Origin: Diadema setosum
Lineage: Eukaryota; Echinodermata; Echinoidea; Diadematoida; Diadematidae
DNA: 64,000 nucleotides
Direction of reading: 5' to 3'
NCBI GenBank assembly: GCA_033980235.1
Contig: CM067075.1
Span: 8,524,608 to 8,588,607 of the forward strand
A program made the translations under genes and the position numbers. Below the pieces are notes generated by a model. The model worked only from the letters and a program-made list of their open reading frames with translations, ran no database searches and was not told the origin of the DNA. Below, piece after piece: positions 44,541-56,782 of this stretch. Every line of letters begins with the position of its first letter. Position 1 is the stretch's first letter.

Positions 44541-45884
44541 ACGCAGAAAAAAAAACCGTTCTTATATTTCTTTGTTTTTAAGCTATACACATTTTAAACA
44601 CTGTTTTTTCCAAACTGTGACTATGTGCTACTATCTTACAGCCATCAGGCTTAACAACACGTTTTGCTGTGACTAAGAACCCACGCGCCAAATTGAAACC
44701 AGGACGTGTGTCACTGCCAATGTGCACTTTAGTTCACTCAAGCGCAGCTATATTTGGGACGCAGACGACCGTAATGTTAACTGCTGTTAATGAGACGCTG
44801 TGTTAATCGTCTTTTTTGTAACCATCTAACGCTGTATGAAATATTGAGTTTTGTGCATGTATTATACTATTTCTTATGTGCATTTCAGGTATGAAATTGC
44901 ATTGTGTTCTATGCATTTGATATTTCATTCGAGGAGAGACCGAAAAAAAGCCATATGGTTGAGTCCAGTTCCGTGACCAAATAAAATGAAATGAATGAAT
45001 AAATAAAATGAGTCTTCGCATTAAACGCTCTTCAACTACACAATTTGAATATAAGAATATAATATCGTCAACAATATATTGGATTATGATCTATATGTTG
45101 GAAACATGTGTAACAGGTGTGTTTATAAGATATTTTCCATAATGGTCCTGTGTATGGATACATTAAAGATCGAATAGTTTCTGTTATAACGCGCACATAA
45201 GGAGTTGCTGAAAGTGAATGAAATGCACTACGCAAACACTGGAAATGACGCAGAAAGAGAGAGAGAGAGGAATAATGAACGTTAAGACAACGATGGACAA
45301 TAATATGAATCTAAATAATTGTAAAATACTGTGTTTCGGATACGGCATCATCAGAAGATGATTACATCTACTGAATATGAATAAATAGTTCTTCCCTTTT
45401 TATTTTCTTTTTTCTTTTGGCGTAAGTGATAAATTCTTTATACATTAATCCGTTCATAAAAACATCCGTTATACATGTAAATAATTATATCTGATACATG
45501 CATGCAGAGACATTAACTTACAAGGAAGTTTGCAAACTATAAACAGAAATGCAAAACGTTCCTTCTTCCGCATAACGATTGGAATAAAAATATGATGGGT
45601 AATATACGCTGGGACACTGACTCGAAGACAAAATCAATAGACTATAATCTCTTAAAACGGTCTTTAACGGATACCATACTTCTTTATTTACCAAGGGAAA
45701 ACAGCGAAATGTAATACAGTACACAATAATTATGTTAAGATAATTAGAAATGGCATACTCGCTCGAGCACATGTCTGTCTCAGACAATCACATTATAATT
45801 ACACTCCATATCTTCACTGTAATGTATGTATGAGTGTACACACACCCAGGTTGAGGAAGGGTTAATGCTTGTATAGGTTTTTGT
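44541..45884. other. Intergenic DNA, nothing supported
   Basis: A short GA run lies at 45255-45269. The minus-strand frame at 45518-45787 (89 codons) has an acceptor-like site inside it but no consistent exon. Confidence 0.6.
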
Positions 45885-45929
45885 ACGTGTGTGTGTGTGT
45901 GTGTAGGTGTGTGTGTGTGTGTGTGTGAG
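45885..45929. repeat. (GT)n microsatellite
   Basis: Interrupted GT tract of about 20 units. Confidence 0.95.
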
Positions 45930-46029
45930 TGCTTATGTAAAAGATGATTATACGAGACATTATACAGAATGAAAGACTGGGAATGAAAGGCACAGAAAAG
46001 AAGGGGGGGGGGTAAATCTCCCCTCTCAC

Positions 46030-46340
46030 CCTTCATCTGCCATCTATTTTTACCCGCGTAGGTCGCTTCAAAGGAAGCTCAAGTCTCCAAAGTTCCGGTA
46101 TCCTTCCGCCGAGGAAATGGACTCCGACTAAGGAGCGGAAAGCCCGCCATAAGTCCCCGTGAATGGAGAAGAGTATTTAAAGGCCCGCCGAATGGTAGTC
46201 CTGGTCCCTGTAATGCCAGGGGCATTAAGACTCGGGATACATAATGATACAAAGGGGATTCAAAGTTCAGAGGTGGGCGATGAAAGGGCTACTTAAACCT
46301 GGTTGTGAAGGGCTCACCCTTTGCCTGCATTAAGGTGAAG
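46030..46340. other. GC-richer non-repetitive block, possibly regulatory
   Basis: This block stands out by GC content and absence of simple repeats. It has a TATTTAAAGG TATA-like site at about 46157, a GCATTAAG motif repeated at 46211 and 46329, and TTCAAAG (TCF-like) at about 46259. No frame or splice pair supports an exon. A G-run closes it at 46350-46372. Conservation in related genomes would decide its role. Confidence 0.3.
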
Positions 46341-46774
46341 TTCCTGTTGGGGGGGGGGGGGGGGAGGGGGACTTAATGAGCGTTTTATAATCTCGGAAGG
46401 AACCGGTTAAATTCTAAGACGATCTTGTCGGGGAGAATCTTATAACACATTTGTTTTTCACTATTATGTGAGAGACCCTGCATATCACGGAAGTAAGACA
46501 CCACATCTTTAGATTTACAGACGACATTATAGATTTCTTTTATGATACGTAATAACAATTTATTATGTACACACACACACAACCAAACACAATACACACA
46601 GTATATACATTATGTTAATACCGACTAGCTAGGACGAGGACGGCATGATTAGCAAACATCAAAACTTCAGCACATAAAACAATAGCATTCAGATAATTAT
46701 GTTTTCTATAGTATAAGCTCACGTTGCATATAAGATGACAATTTTCCCAAAAGACGCCGACAGCTCTATCGTTA
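46341..46774. other. Intergenic DNA with a long G-run
   Basis: The G-run at 46350-46372 is interrupted by a single A. A short CA run lies at 46569-46580. Confidence 0.65.
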
Positions 46775-46838
46775 CGAAGAAGAAGAAGAAGAACAAGAAG
46801 AAGAAGAAGAAGAAGAAGAAGAAGAAGAAGAAGAAGAA
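46775..46838. repeat. (GAA)n microsatellite
   Basis: About 21 GAA units with one CAA interruption. The purine-only strand can form triplex DNA. Lys-rich and Leu-rich frames on the two strands are repeat translations. Confidence 0.97.
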
Positions 46839-47225
46839 TTTCTTGGCTCTTAGTCATTTTTCAATTTGGTCTAACAACCTAATCGCTACCGAGATAATGA
46901 GAGATGATCCCGTTAGCTCACCACACCACCAAGAAACGAGTGTCTGTAAACAGGTGGTGAAAAGCCTGTTTAATCACCAGTGGTTTCCCCCACTTCATTG
47001 GCAAATCTGGAGAGTTCGTCTGGCAAGACTTTCGTTTCATAATCTTCTTTGACCCACTTTACGCCAGGCACTTCATCAAGGGGAGAGGCATCGTCTTATC
47101 CTGATCTTTCCTCCTGTTTGCTTGTTTGTTTAGTTTTTGTTTGTTTGTTTGTTTGTTTGTTTGTTTGTTTTTTACGGTAAAGACAAAGCAGTCTTGTAAT
47201 AGCGTTTAAATTCTTTTTAAGATGC
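46839..47225. other. Intergenic DNA with (TTTG)n
   Basis: A (TTTG)n run lies at 47133-47170. No supported exon. Confidence 0.65.
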
Positions 47226-47534
47226 TTAAAGGGATGGTACAGTTTCGGTTGAGATGGGGCTTCAGGTTTCCAGCATTTTTTATGATAATTCTTTTTTCTT
47301 TTTCTTTTTTTTCTTTTAGATAATGACAGACTTCTTATGAAATGTTACAGAGCATAATTCTAAGAGGAATTGAAAGTTTAATTGATGAAAATTGGTTTTG
47401 AAATGGCTGCCATATCCAAAACAAAGCAATCCTAATAAAAGGTCGGCCCAACCTTTAGGATCGCTTTCTTTTACTTCGTTTTTTTTAATATATTTCAACC
47501 ATAAAAAAAGGATTTTCATCAAATAAACTCTAAA
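47226..47534. mobile_element. TTAA palindromic element family A, copy 6, truncated right
   Basis: It begins TTAAAGGGATGGTACAGTTT and keeps the first arm, the centre (AATAAAAGGTCGGCCCAACC) and part of the second arm (GATTTTCATCAAATAAACTC). The terminal ~80 bp are missing and replaced by a TG/TA microsatellite. A TTCTTTTT tract was gained near 47290. Confidence 0.75.
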
Positions 47535-49216
47535 TGTGTGTGTGTATGTATATGTATGTGTGTGCGATTTTTTTTCTTTTTTTTTTTCGTATTTCACGGA
47601 AGTTAGATAGGAATTACTAGACATTAAACCCATATGGAACACTATACGCACGATCATACATACACACATACGTACATACACACACATATACATATCCATA
47701 CACCGTACGAACAGAACATACGAACAAATACACACATTCATATTGACCTACATCATAACAACACGTACCCTGAAGAAGAAAGTGCTTTCTCATATTTTGA
47801 CGCTCACTATGATAAGAAAGATGAAAAATAAGGAAATTATCTTACATTTAGTTTCTTTAGGATCAAGTCATATTCTTGAAGGCAATTTTCTTGTCCCATG
47901 GTTCTCTTCCAACTCCCTTAAATTTTGTTAGGTTTACCTAATAGAATAACAGATATATATCTTCAAATTTCAAACCGAGCTCACACTACGAATGATTACC
48001 CAATCATTTCAGGGAAACTCTGTACTTATAACGGACCTCCTCTTATGGCTTATATAATTCTACATTGAGCTGTATGGTACACCTATGTACGTCTTTAGGT
48101 AGACATTTCTAGGATCTGTTTAATATTCAATTTCTGTCTGAGACCAACGGAAAAGATTTTGCAATGCTATAGTTCGTAAATACATCTTTGCTAGCTAAAA
48201 CTGTTGTTGATTCTTTTTTTTTTTTTTATACATGAATGCACGTCCTGAATAGTCCACCAGTTAACCAGGCTCGAAAAGAGTTAGCTTAACAACCCCTCAA
48301 TGTCTTCGAATCTTTTACTGGCTGCAAGGACATCTCTTGAATGGTTCTGAAACAAATATCATTACAAGTGAGGCCATTTTTTCTTCAACAAACACGTAAG
48401 TCAATGGCGAGGTTCAATGGCCGCTAAAGGACGCTTATTAAGAACAGAGTGACTAAGGCGCCTGCACTTAATATACCCAAGGGGCGCCACGGATTGGCAG
48501 AGCAGGTGTTTCGCTGAAGCATATCTCGAGGTACCTTGGAACACCATCAGCTATTTGGCGGTTGCAAAAACTATGTCATCTGTGCTTTTTCGCGGTCAGT
48601 CTCCTATAATGTGTGTCAGGTGTAATCGCCACGCGTATTTCTGGATCTTTATGCGAGGAACGTCATGATTAAAGAAAGGAAGGTCCGTTTGATGGGAAAA
48701 CGAATGGCTTGATGACTGGATGGTTGGGTAGAATAGAACGCAATGACTATTAAAGTATTTATACTTAAAAGAGCAAACTTGTTTGACAGTCCGTCAAATT
48801 TCTCACGGGTGGAGTCTTCTGGTAATAAAATTTGAAGTTGTTATACGATTCGCGTGAGTCACACCTTGAAACGAGGGGCTTGGCTCGTTGAGCCCAGTCA
48901 AAACAAGAAACTCCCCCTGGCCACAATTCTCGGCTTCGAAACAAAGATGGGGTCGCTCCACCTGAGCGCATAATGTACTAGCTCATAGGAATTATGGTGC
49001 AAGGTGTAAGTAGATTAGGACAAATTAACGGAGCAAGACTTCCACTTATCTGGGCTGGTCTTCTTCGACAGAAAAAAAAACTCGAGTCAAAGTCACACGA
49101 AACTAATTAGACAGACTATACCGCGTTTATTGGGCAGTTTGCGCGCGCTGAACAGCTCAAACGTGATTTTCGGGATTCTGCTTTTGTTTTCTTCCTCATT
49201 GTGTGTGAGTGAATGG
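47535..49216. other. Intergenic DNA, nothing firmly supported
   Basis: CA/TA microsatellite-like stretches at 47535-47565 and 47655-47703. The region 48410-48700 is moderately CpG-rich without motifs that settle a function. Frames here are short. Confidence 0.55.
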
Positions 49217-49330
49217 GAATCTGGTTCTAATTACAGACACCGAAGCGTTTCTTTGCCAACCAACGTTTAAAATGAGAATCTGGGTCTAATTTGCGACAGC
49301 AGAGCTTTGCAATGACAACCAAAGCTGAAC
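49217..49330 (+). repeat. Imperfect ~72-bp direct duplication
   Basis: GGGAATCTGGTTCTAATT at 49217 and GAGAATCTGGGTCTAATT at 49275-49292 begin two similar blocks that continue with CGACA/GACAC, AGCGTTT/AGCTTTG and CAACCAA. The period is about 58-72 bp with small gaps. Confidence 0.5.
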
Positions 49331-51519
49331 AGGCGTGACAGTCACCGCATCTTGGTTTTGCTCTTTTTTCTTTCCATTTCTTGTCTACACCAAATCAAGT
49401 GCAGATGCTTATCTTTGGCCTGGTACTTTAAAGCAACTCTCTTTAAAATTTCGTAAAATGATGTTTTTAATTACGTATTGGTTTTAGTGTATTGACAGAA
49501 AGTAATTAAAAGAGAGAATGAGGGAAAGAACAGACGTTTTAGAAAAACCAGACGCATTATCAAAATGAGTTAATCCTTTCCCGCGCCTGCTTTCTTTACA
49601 CACCGACAGCGTTTTTGTCTGAAGACTCCATTTTGAAATTTTGAACAGCACGCTCTCTTTCTGTTAATAATGACGCTATCTTTCGTCGTATAATCATGAA
49701 ACAACAAGTCATCCGTATTATTTTCATTTTCTTGGAATCATCAACGAGTCTTCAGATGGATTTTTGACAGGAGTTAGCGAGACGATATTGGGTAGTAGGG
49801 TAATAAAATGAGCTGATATATAATACTTGTAAGTAATCCGTCTCATGGTATTGGTGACTGCGTTGTTCTTGATGGTTTGTTGTCGTTGCTTTATTCTGGT
49901 TGGTTTGGGGGGTTTTTTTAGGTTGTGTATTCGTCTCGTCAATTTTCACACGGTCCCATCTACATGATGTCTTGTCACCAGAGAATGGTTACCATCTTTT
50001 AAGAAGGAACATACAAAATTGTCCTAATGTCCGTGCATGGTGCCAGAATATTGCATGCCATGTGAGCCTCATTACAACTCAGTCTCGTGATTGCAAATGC
50101 CATCCTTTTCAGAACAATTCTAAATTCATCTCATTCGAAGAGTAGAAAGAGACATTGAGTGGGGAGACAAGGCAATCTTACGCGTCATTTGAATCTGTAT
50201 TTTGTTGCAGAGAGAAAAAAGAGATATTCTTGATGTATTTTTGACAGTGTCATAAACAAAATGTTTCTTGCGACGGACTTGAAGACACTGTAGGTTTTAT
50301 AACTCGGACGTTACCGGGATATTGGAAGCAGTCCTGAAGTGACATAATTGCGAGACAGACATGTAATTTTGGGATTCCCGAAGGACGCGAAATGAGATGG
50401 CTGACTGACATTTAAACCGTCAAAAATTTCATGTGATTTTCTTTCCTTTTTTTTTCCGGGATGAGGGGGGGGGGGGGGAATCAGGTTTCCTTTCAAACCT
50501 TCCAAGACTGGTTTTCATGTTGACTTCATCTTTGATGTAGGCACATCTTAAACTTAAAATATATTATCATTGCGTAATCATAATAATGAAACATTCCAAG
50601 TTTGATATAATAATGAAACCTTCCAAGTTTTAGAGCAAAGAAATATATAAGACCCATCCCTGCACAGAACTCATTCAGACAAAGCTTCGCTGGAAGTGAG
50701 AATAAATTGAGCAAACTCATTGAATAAAAACAATCAATTGCATTCAGGAAACTTGGTCTGCCGCAAGTCCTTTTATTAATCTGCGAGATACGTTTCCGCA
50801 TTTTCTTTCTTTCTTTCTTTCTTTTTTATCCGTTGTGATTTAGTGTTGAATAGGACGTCGTTCAGGACCGGAGCGGTCGCACGCACGGGAGATCAGGGAA
50901 CGGGGTAATAGGAAATAACGAAGACGAGTGAACGTCCGTGTAGTCTCCTAATCTTACAGATTAACAAATTTCCGACAGTATTTTGTCTCTCTGCAATCAA
51001 ATTCGTCTTCATTATCTTGCCCGCCGACCAGCTTGGCTTGACTTGGTTGTGGTGCTCGCATACTGGGGTGGAAATGGGCAGTAATTCGGTGACTTTGAGG
51101 GGAACCACGAGCTCCTTCTTCAGAAGTCATTGGTCGGGAGGCGTGGTCTCAATTTCCCGCCAATTGTGGTGCCCTGCATCAGGATGTCGTCTGCGATGCA
51201 TTTGGAACTCCCCTACAGTCAGTGACAGAAGGAAAGAGAGAAAGAAAGAGGGAAAGAAAAAAGAGGAAGGAAGGGACAGAGGGGCAGACATGATAATGGA
51301 CAGACAGTCTTATGAAGGTAAAAAAAAAAAAAGAATGTAGGGACCTACAGAAAATTTTGTCGGAAGGGCTCGGATTGTTGTTTCCGATCAAGTTTTCTTC
51401 GGCTCCCTCTGCCTATGACCTCACCCTTCCCACACAACAACATCAACAACAACAACAACACACACATACATTCATTTCTCATTTCTTCATTTCTCCCTCT
51501 CTCTCTCTCTCTCTCTCTC
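49331..51519. other. Intergenic DNA with short repeats
   Basis: A G-run at 50464-50478; a 28-bp imperfect tandem pair (ATAATGAAACATTCCAAGTT and relative) at 50581-50636; (TTTC)n at 50806-50824; a purine-rich tract at 51228-51285; (CAA)n with CA at 51437-51466; (CT)n at 51496-51519. No supported exon. Confidence 0.6.
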
Positions 51520-51916
51520 TTAAAGGGATCGTATAGTTTTGGTTGAGACCTAATTTCAGGTTTCTAACATATTTTGGTGAGATAAGGAGAAACGTCTTAT
51601 GAAATATGAAGGAGCATGTAATTCCATATGAGTAATTTAACGTTCATTTGATGAAAATTGTTTTTGAAATGGCTGAGATATCCAAAACAGAGCGATTCTG
51701 ATAAAGTGTGGGACCCAACTTTTTATCATTATCGCTTTGTTTTACTTTGTTTTAGGATATTTCAGCCATTCAAAACCCGATTTTCAACAAATTTAATAAA
51801 CTTTGAATTCCTCTTAAAATGATATGCTCTGCACTATTTCATAAATGTTTTCTTGGTATCTCGCAAAAGTTAAAAGCCCAATTCTCATCTCCACCAATAC
51901 TGTACCATCCCTTTAA
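51520..51916. mobile_element. TTAA palindromic element family A, copy 7 (397 bp)
   Basis: It begins TTAAAGGGATCGTATAGTTT directly after a (CT)n tract and ends CTGTACCATCCCTTTAA. Both arms are complete: TGGCTGAGATATCCAAAACA mirrored by TTTTAGGATATTTCAGCCAT. This is one of the best-preserved copies. Confidence 0.85.
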
Positions 51917-51930
51917 GTTCAATCAAATCC

Positions 51931-52061
51931 TGGGGGCATTTCATGCAGCGTTTTGTCGGACAAATTTGCTCTCAGCCCATTGATTAGATGCAAGGATTTC
52001 AGTAGCTTATAACAGTTTGTCAGAAAATACATTGGACAAAACGCTTCATGAAATGTCCCCA
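51931..52061. mobile_element. TTTCATG-ended short inverted-repeat element, copy 1 (131 bp)
   Basis: The left end TGGGGGCATTTCATGCAGCG then TTTTGTC; the right end inverted reads TGGGGACATTTCATGAAGCG then TTTTGTC. The interior AGATGCAAGGATTTCAGTAG then CTTATAAC is shared with the element at 52752. Non-coding. Confidence 0.75.
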
Positions 52062-52751
52062 CCCCACCATCATGCGGAGTGTTTGTACTCAAACTGTGAA
52101 CTCGTCGGGAAATGCATGCAAGTGAGATTGAAAATTGAAAGTTGTGTGCTCCTCAGACACTTCAAGTTCGAAATGTTTGTTCCTGTTCATGATGTGCTGT
52201 AGTTGTAGGTCGGTATAATGTTAAGGCTTAGCAATCCCACAGTTTTGGAGATACGTCTCACTGCGTCTGAAAATGTGGTTGTCTCAACGGAGCAACTTGT
52301 AGGCTACGTGGGTTTGACTTGACCTGAACGACGGGAAACTGAACTCATTTTCTCGCCGCCGCTTCCCATTATAACGAGAGGGACTCGATTCGATGATCCA
52401 CCGTATATCTTCCTCCATACGACTATAAGAAAAAAAAAAACAGCCCAAAGATAGTATTTTTGCATCTATGACAAACGGAATACTCGTCGTTTACAGAAGT
52501 TCCAAGTCATTTATTAAGTCTAATTTTTCAAATAATAAATTTATCATACAAAATTAATATTGTTGATGCACATGTTTGAATTTCCGTATTATATATGAGA
52601 GTTCAAAACCAAAACAACCATACTTTCATTAGATCGAACATTATCAACCATGATAACAATCATTAATAATAAAAAAAAAAACAGTGGGAAGTACTTAAAA
52701 GTAAAATTTTTCTAGGAGGCAAAGAGGCAAGGAGGCTTTTAAACTGAATCA
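52062..52751. other. Intergenic DNA, nothing supported
   Basis: A-runs at 52429-52440 and 52670-52681. No supported exon. Confidence 0.6.
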
Positions 52752-53154
52752 GGGTCCCGTTTCAGAAAACTTATCTGTGACAACTGCCACATTAATATGA
52801 CAAATTCGCTCTCAGCCAATCAGATGCAAGGATTTCAGTAGCTTATAACAACTATGCGTTGCTGGGGCGACAAGACCTCGTATCTGAAATTTTAGTGAAA
52901 AAGACTTTTTTAGATTAATGGTCAGATAATCAGTTAAATAATGTCCTATCCAAATCCTAGCTGTCTTAACCCAAAAATAAAGCCAGCACGGTATGTCAAA
53001 GGAACAGCTCTCCCATTCGCTATAGTGCTGTCAGTGGCTGCCATGTTTTTCGCTCTCCTGAACATTTGACATTTTTTTGTAGATACGAGGTCTTGTCGCC
53101 CAAGCGACGTATGACAACTTGTCATTGATAACAAGTTTTATGAAACGGGGCCCC
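52752..53154. mobile_element. TTTCATG-ended inverted-repeat element, copy 2 with inner palindrome
   Basis: Ends GGGTCCCGTTTCAGAAAACT and, inverted, GGGGCCCCGTTTCATAAAAC then TTG. It shares CTCTCAGCCAATCAGATGCA then AGGATTTCAGTAG with copy 1. The centre is a second inverted pair, GGCGACAAGACCTCGTATCT at 52867-52886 against AGATACGAGGTCTTGTCGCC at 53080-53099, perfect over 20 bases. The inner pair may be a separate insertion or an extension of the same palindrome. Confidence 0.7.
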
Positions 53155-53596
53155 GGACACACAAAACTGAGTGATATAAATAACAGTAGGCACATAATCT
53201 AAAAAGAAAAAAAAAAGGCTGAATTATTAGTCTATAAAAATCTATTATAAAGCCAACATCGTGACCTTTCCCTATTGCTCCAATCTTCCTAGTGGTTACC
53301 GCCAAGCTTCAGGGACCCACTTTCGCCTTAATGTCATCACTGCGTAACATAATTAACCCCAAAGCAAATTCTTTAGCGTATATTAGTGGTACTATAATGC
53401 AGATATTGATATCTCCAGATGACCTTTCGTACATGTCCTCAATCTCTTTCATAGTTACAATTCGGCTTTATAAAGTCCTCTTGATCCTTACTCACACGTC
53501 TGTACTTTTTATCCAAAATGAAAGTACCGCCACTGCCATCAGATCTCCACTGCACACACCATCCCATTGTATAGATTTTCTGGAGCGACTGCAAGG
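53155..53596. other. Intergenic DNA, nothing supported
   Basis: The frame from 53292 to 53633 starts at a GTG, not ATG, and runs into the next repeat element; an acceptor-like TTCCTAG lies just before it. Not called. Confidence 0.5.
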
Positions 53597-53810
53597 GTTC
53601 CACGACATTTGCTCCTGTGACAATTGCTCCTAGAAATCTGCATGCTAATCCAACATAAATTCTACCCACACGCCTGATCCGAATCCTAATCCTAATTATC
53701 ACATCAAACTAGACCTAAAATCCTATCACAACCCTAATCCTAACCCTATGTCCTTCGATAACATAAGACTGATGGAGCAATATTGTCGCTGGAGCAAACG
53801 TCGTATCACC
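53597..53810 (+). mobile_element. Telomere-motif inverted-repeat element, copy 4
   Basis: The best copy: the left end CACGACATTTGCTCCTGTGA then CAATTGCTCC is mirrored by GGAGCAATATTGTCGCTGGA then GCAAACGTCGTATCACC. The interior has AATCCTAATCCTAATT and CAACCCTAATCCTAACCCTA. About 214 bp. Confidence 0.8.
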
Positions 53811-53888
53811 ACGCAAGGGATTGATTTCTGCAAGGTTTAAGGTTGAAGAACCAGGCAATGAAGATTCCTTGTCTATATGGCACAACTA

Positions 53889-53961
53889 CTGCTCCTATAG
53901 GGGACTCGAACCAGGGACATCATGAATGATTGCCCGTGGTTATCCACTAAGCCAAAACAAC
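53889..53961 (-). other. Degenerate tRNA-like (SINE) head with pol III boxes
   Basis: On the minus strand, TGGCTTAGTGGATA at 53954-53941 matches an A box (TRGCNNAGTGG) and GGTTCGAGTCC at 53912-53902 matches a B box (GGTTCGANTCC). The two boxes start 42 bases apart, as in a tRNA. The expected acceptor stem and most of the T stem do not pair, so this is not a functional tRNA gene. It is probably the head of a tRNA-derived SINE or an old pseudogene. The body cannot be delimited; the adjacent telomere-motif element begins about 80 bases downstream. Confidence 0.55.
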
Positions 53962-55174
53962 TCCTCAAATGGTGCCTACCATGGTAACAGCAAACGAGAT
54001 CCGAAGATGATTTCAAGCCCAACTTGGTGTCGTATATCTTGTTGAAGAGCCCGGTGCACAAACCACGTGGTCAGGCGTTCATCAAAGCGGCAGAGGTGTT
54101 AGTCTGGAATGATTTAGGGGATGGGGGGTGGGGAGGGCAGGGGTTCACAAAGCGATATTAACCGGTTCCGAGTGGCCCAAAAGGGAAACATTACTGGAAT
54201 AAATCCCTTTCCAGTGAAGAAAAGGATGGAGATCACTGAAAACTGACAGTTGATGTTTGACACAAAATTGTTTTGTCATTTACACGATGTAAATCGTGGA
54301 CCACTTGCCCAAGGCGCTGGACATCCCGAAGCGAAAGACGATCAATTAAAAAGAAAGTGACAGCTGATTTTCCGAAAATCACGCGCAGACAAAAGCCTAA
54401 AATCACTGGGCATATTCACTCGGAATATGACTTACCACACGCCCACCTGTCAAAAGGGGTCGCGAAGTTCACTCGTTCAGTCACCCGATGGTTTCCTTTC
54501 ACGCTCCTGGATGACGAAAATCATTTCAAGGGATGCCCAGCGGACAGGATTTAGACCACACCATACGAGACTAATTTTCGTCTTTCTTCGACCTCCCTCT
54601 CCATCTCCGTAACTCCCTAGCCCTCTCTACGTCTTTCTCTCCCCTTTCTCTCTCTCTCTCTCTCTCTTTGGTTTTCTTTTTGTCCTCGCAGTCTTTTTTC
54701 CTCTCTGTCTATCTAAATCTATCATCTTCCATTTCCATCTTATGAGGGTATTTATCCACAAACCGCCAAAAGTCTTCTCTCAAGGGAGCCTGTCCATTGT
54801 CTCCTAATTGGTACGCGAGACAGTTGCCATAGCGACAATTTCTCCTGTTTTGGACTTCAGGTGTCATCCCTGCGGGCAGGTGAGATTGTCGCCTTGCAGT
54901 ACATGGGAGACGATGATAGATTATTCTTCACTCCTCGTGCTCTCTTTGTTCCAAAATCAGGCAATTAAGATACCTACGGTTCAAATTCATCTTGTACCTG
55001 CCCTTTCCTTCTTCTGATAGGCACTGACTTCATTACCATAATCATCTTGCCTTTCCCCCTTATCCTCATTCATATTTTAAGTATTTATTCATGCTTATTA
55101 TCACCTCCTCTTCTTCCTTTAACCTATGATTCATCTCTACCTTTCATCCACCATTGATGTTACAGTCCTATTTC

Positions 55175-55176
<2 letters not shown>
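53962..55176. other. Intergenic DNA; weak microexon candidate at 54861
   Basis: A strong acceptor (TCTCCTGTTTTGGACTTCAG) and donor (GGGCAG/GTGAGATT) enclose only 19 bases at 54861-54879. This could be a microexon or chance. (CT)n at 54646-54667. The frame at 54273-54554 (93 codons, Arg/Lys-rich) starts at ATG but lacks other support. Confidence 0.45.
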
Positions 55177-55219
<43 letters not shown>

Positions 55220-55344
55220 GCATAGTCGTCGCTATCATCACCATCATCATTATTGCCTTCACATGATCATAGTCGTAAGCTTTACCATCATCATCATCCT
55301 CATGATCGTCATCATTATCATATTTCCACCACCACCAACATCAC

Positions 55345-55396
<52 letters not shown>
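55177..55396. repeat. Two (ATC)n tracts
   Basis: (ATC)n at 55178-55220 and 55344-55395, with imperfect ATC-rich sequence between. Frames rich in Ile, Ser or His are repeat translations. Confidence 0.95.
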
Positions 55397-56782
55397 TCAT
55401 TACTCCCATATGGATACTGTGACTATGTGTTTACCCTGTTCTCGTTTTCTCTCCCATGTTCCTCCTTTTTTATCTTTTACTAAGTAGGCCTTCCTGCCAA
55501 ACATCATTCTATCATTTCAGTATTGCCCAAACACATACAGGGGCCACACTTGATAGCATACAAAACATTGACGATAGTGAAATTCAAACAGTTTTCAAAG
55601 AACACATTCAATTGACAACGCGATGTATCGCTATATAGCCCAATCCTGCATGTCTGTGAAAATATAATAATCCCTGTGAGCATATGAATGATATTGTAGT
55701 CCACGCATCACATCCGATAAGCTTATTAGGCTAATCCTGGCAAAGATCCAAAGTCTGTATCTTTTGAAGCAAGATGTTCGGTCACGTTTACGTACACAAG
55801 CGAATCTAGTAACGTTTGGGGAAAAGGGGCGAAAATTTCAAAATAATTTAGTTAATTTGGGTTGTATATTACAAGCATCAGCTGCAAAAGACACATATAA
55901 TATATAAGAGCACCATCTTAACTGCCAATTTTTTTTCTCCCCTCCTCCCCCTCTCTATCTCTCACATTCTTTTTCTCTTTAACGCTTTAAAATCGAGAAT
56001 CTTAGTCGGTGCGTTCCTGACATTCGACCGATAAATGAATTTAATCCAATCCAATCCCAGCACGTACTCTGCTCCTTGAGAGGCAATTCGTTCCTCGAAT
56101 TATTTTGACGTTTGATATTAGACACGGTTCGAATTCCACTTACTTCCTAAATATAGCCATATATTCATTCCTGTGTTTGCATTAAGACATCAGTTCGCCA
56201 TAGCAACGTCTACAATTCAAGACGTCACACGAGCCGTTGAAAAGAAGGTGGTTTTAACTTCCAAGGGTAACAGTTTAGATCTTCGAGATAAGAGAACGTT
56301 TGCATCTCTCAAACGTCAGAAGCGCCGAAAATTTGATATTCATGATTACATTCCGATAATTGCCCAACTCTGACCTTCTTTGAGGTACTACGTCAAAATT
56401 TGTTTTGTCTGTGTTTGAATAATAATGTTTTCGGTATTAGATAAACGTATTTGGTAACGTAGGCGTTAAGATAGCAACGTTTTGGCCCTCAACTACAGCT
56501 GTTTCCCCCGACTTGTTATTATCTCAAAGAAGACATCACGTATTGCTCATGTGGAGAAAAGAGCTTTTGATTGAAGAAGAGTTTTCTTAAATTGAAAACA
56601 ACGACGCATTGTTTAACGTTGCGTTGCTACATTCTTAACGCTTCTTTTAAATTATAACAAGTTATTTAATAATCTAACAAGGCAATAATAAATCGTATCA
56701 TTCCATGAGGTTGCATATTGGCACTTTAACCAGTTCCCTACAAGTTTATGATGTCCCAACAAGCTCTGCACTTGACTCACCA
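55397..56782. other. Intergenic DNA, nothing firmly supported
   Basis: The frame at 56173-56373 (66 codons, Lys/Arg-rich, no ATG context of note) has no splice support. A B-box-like GGTTCGAATTC near 56126 has no A box. Confidence 0.55.

Noticed and set aside
46615..47052. Lys-rich 105-codon + frame and Leu-rich 80-codon - frame
   Set aside because: Both are produced by the (GAA)n microsatellite.
47316..47741. 141-codon minus-strand frame, the longest in the window
   Set aside because: It is composed of a family A element copy joined to CA/TA microsatellites.
55178..55395. Regularly repeated short units suggesting a CRISPR-like array
   Set aside because: The repeats are simple trinucleotides with no unique spacers, in a eukaryotic setting.
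56120..56140. GGTTCGAATTC, resembling a B box
   Set aside because: It deviates from the consensus at the end and has no A box upstream.
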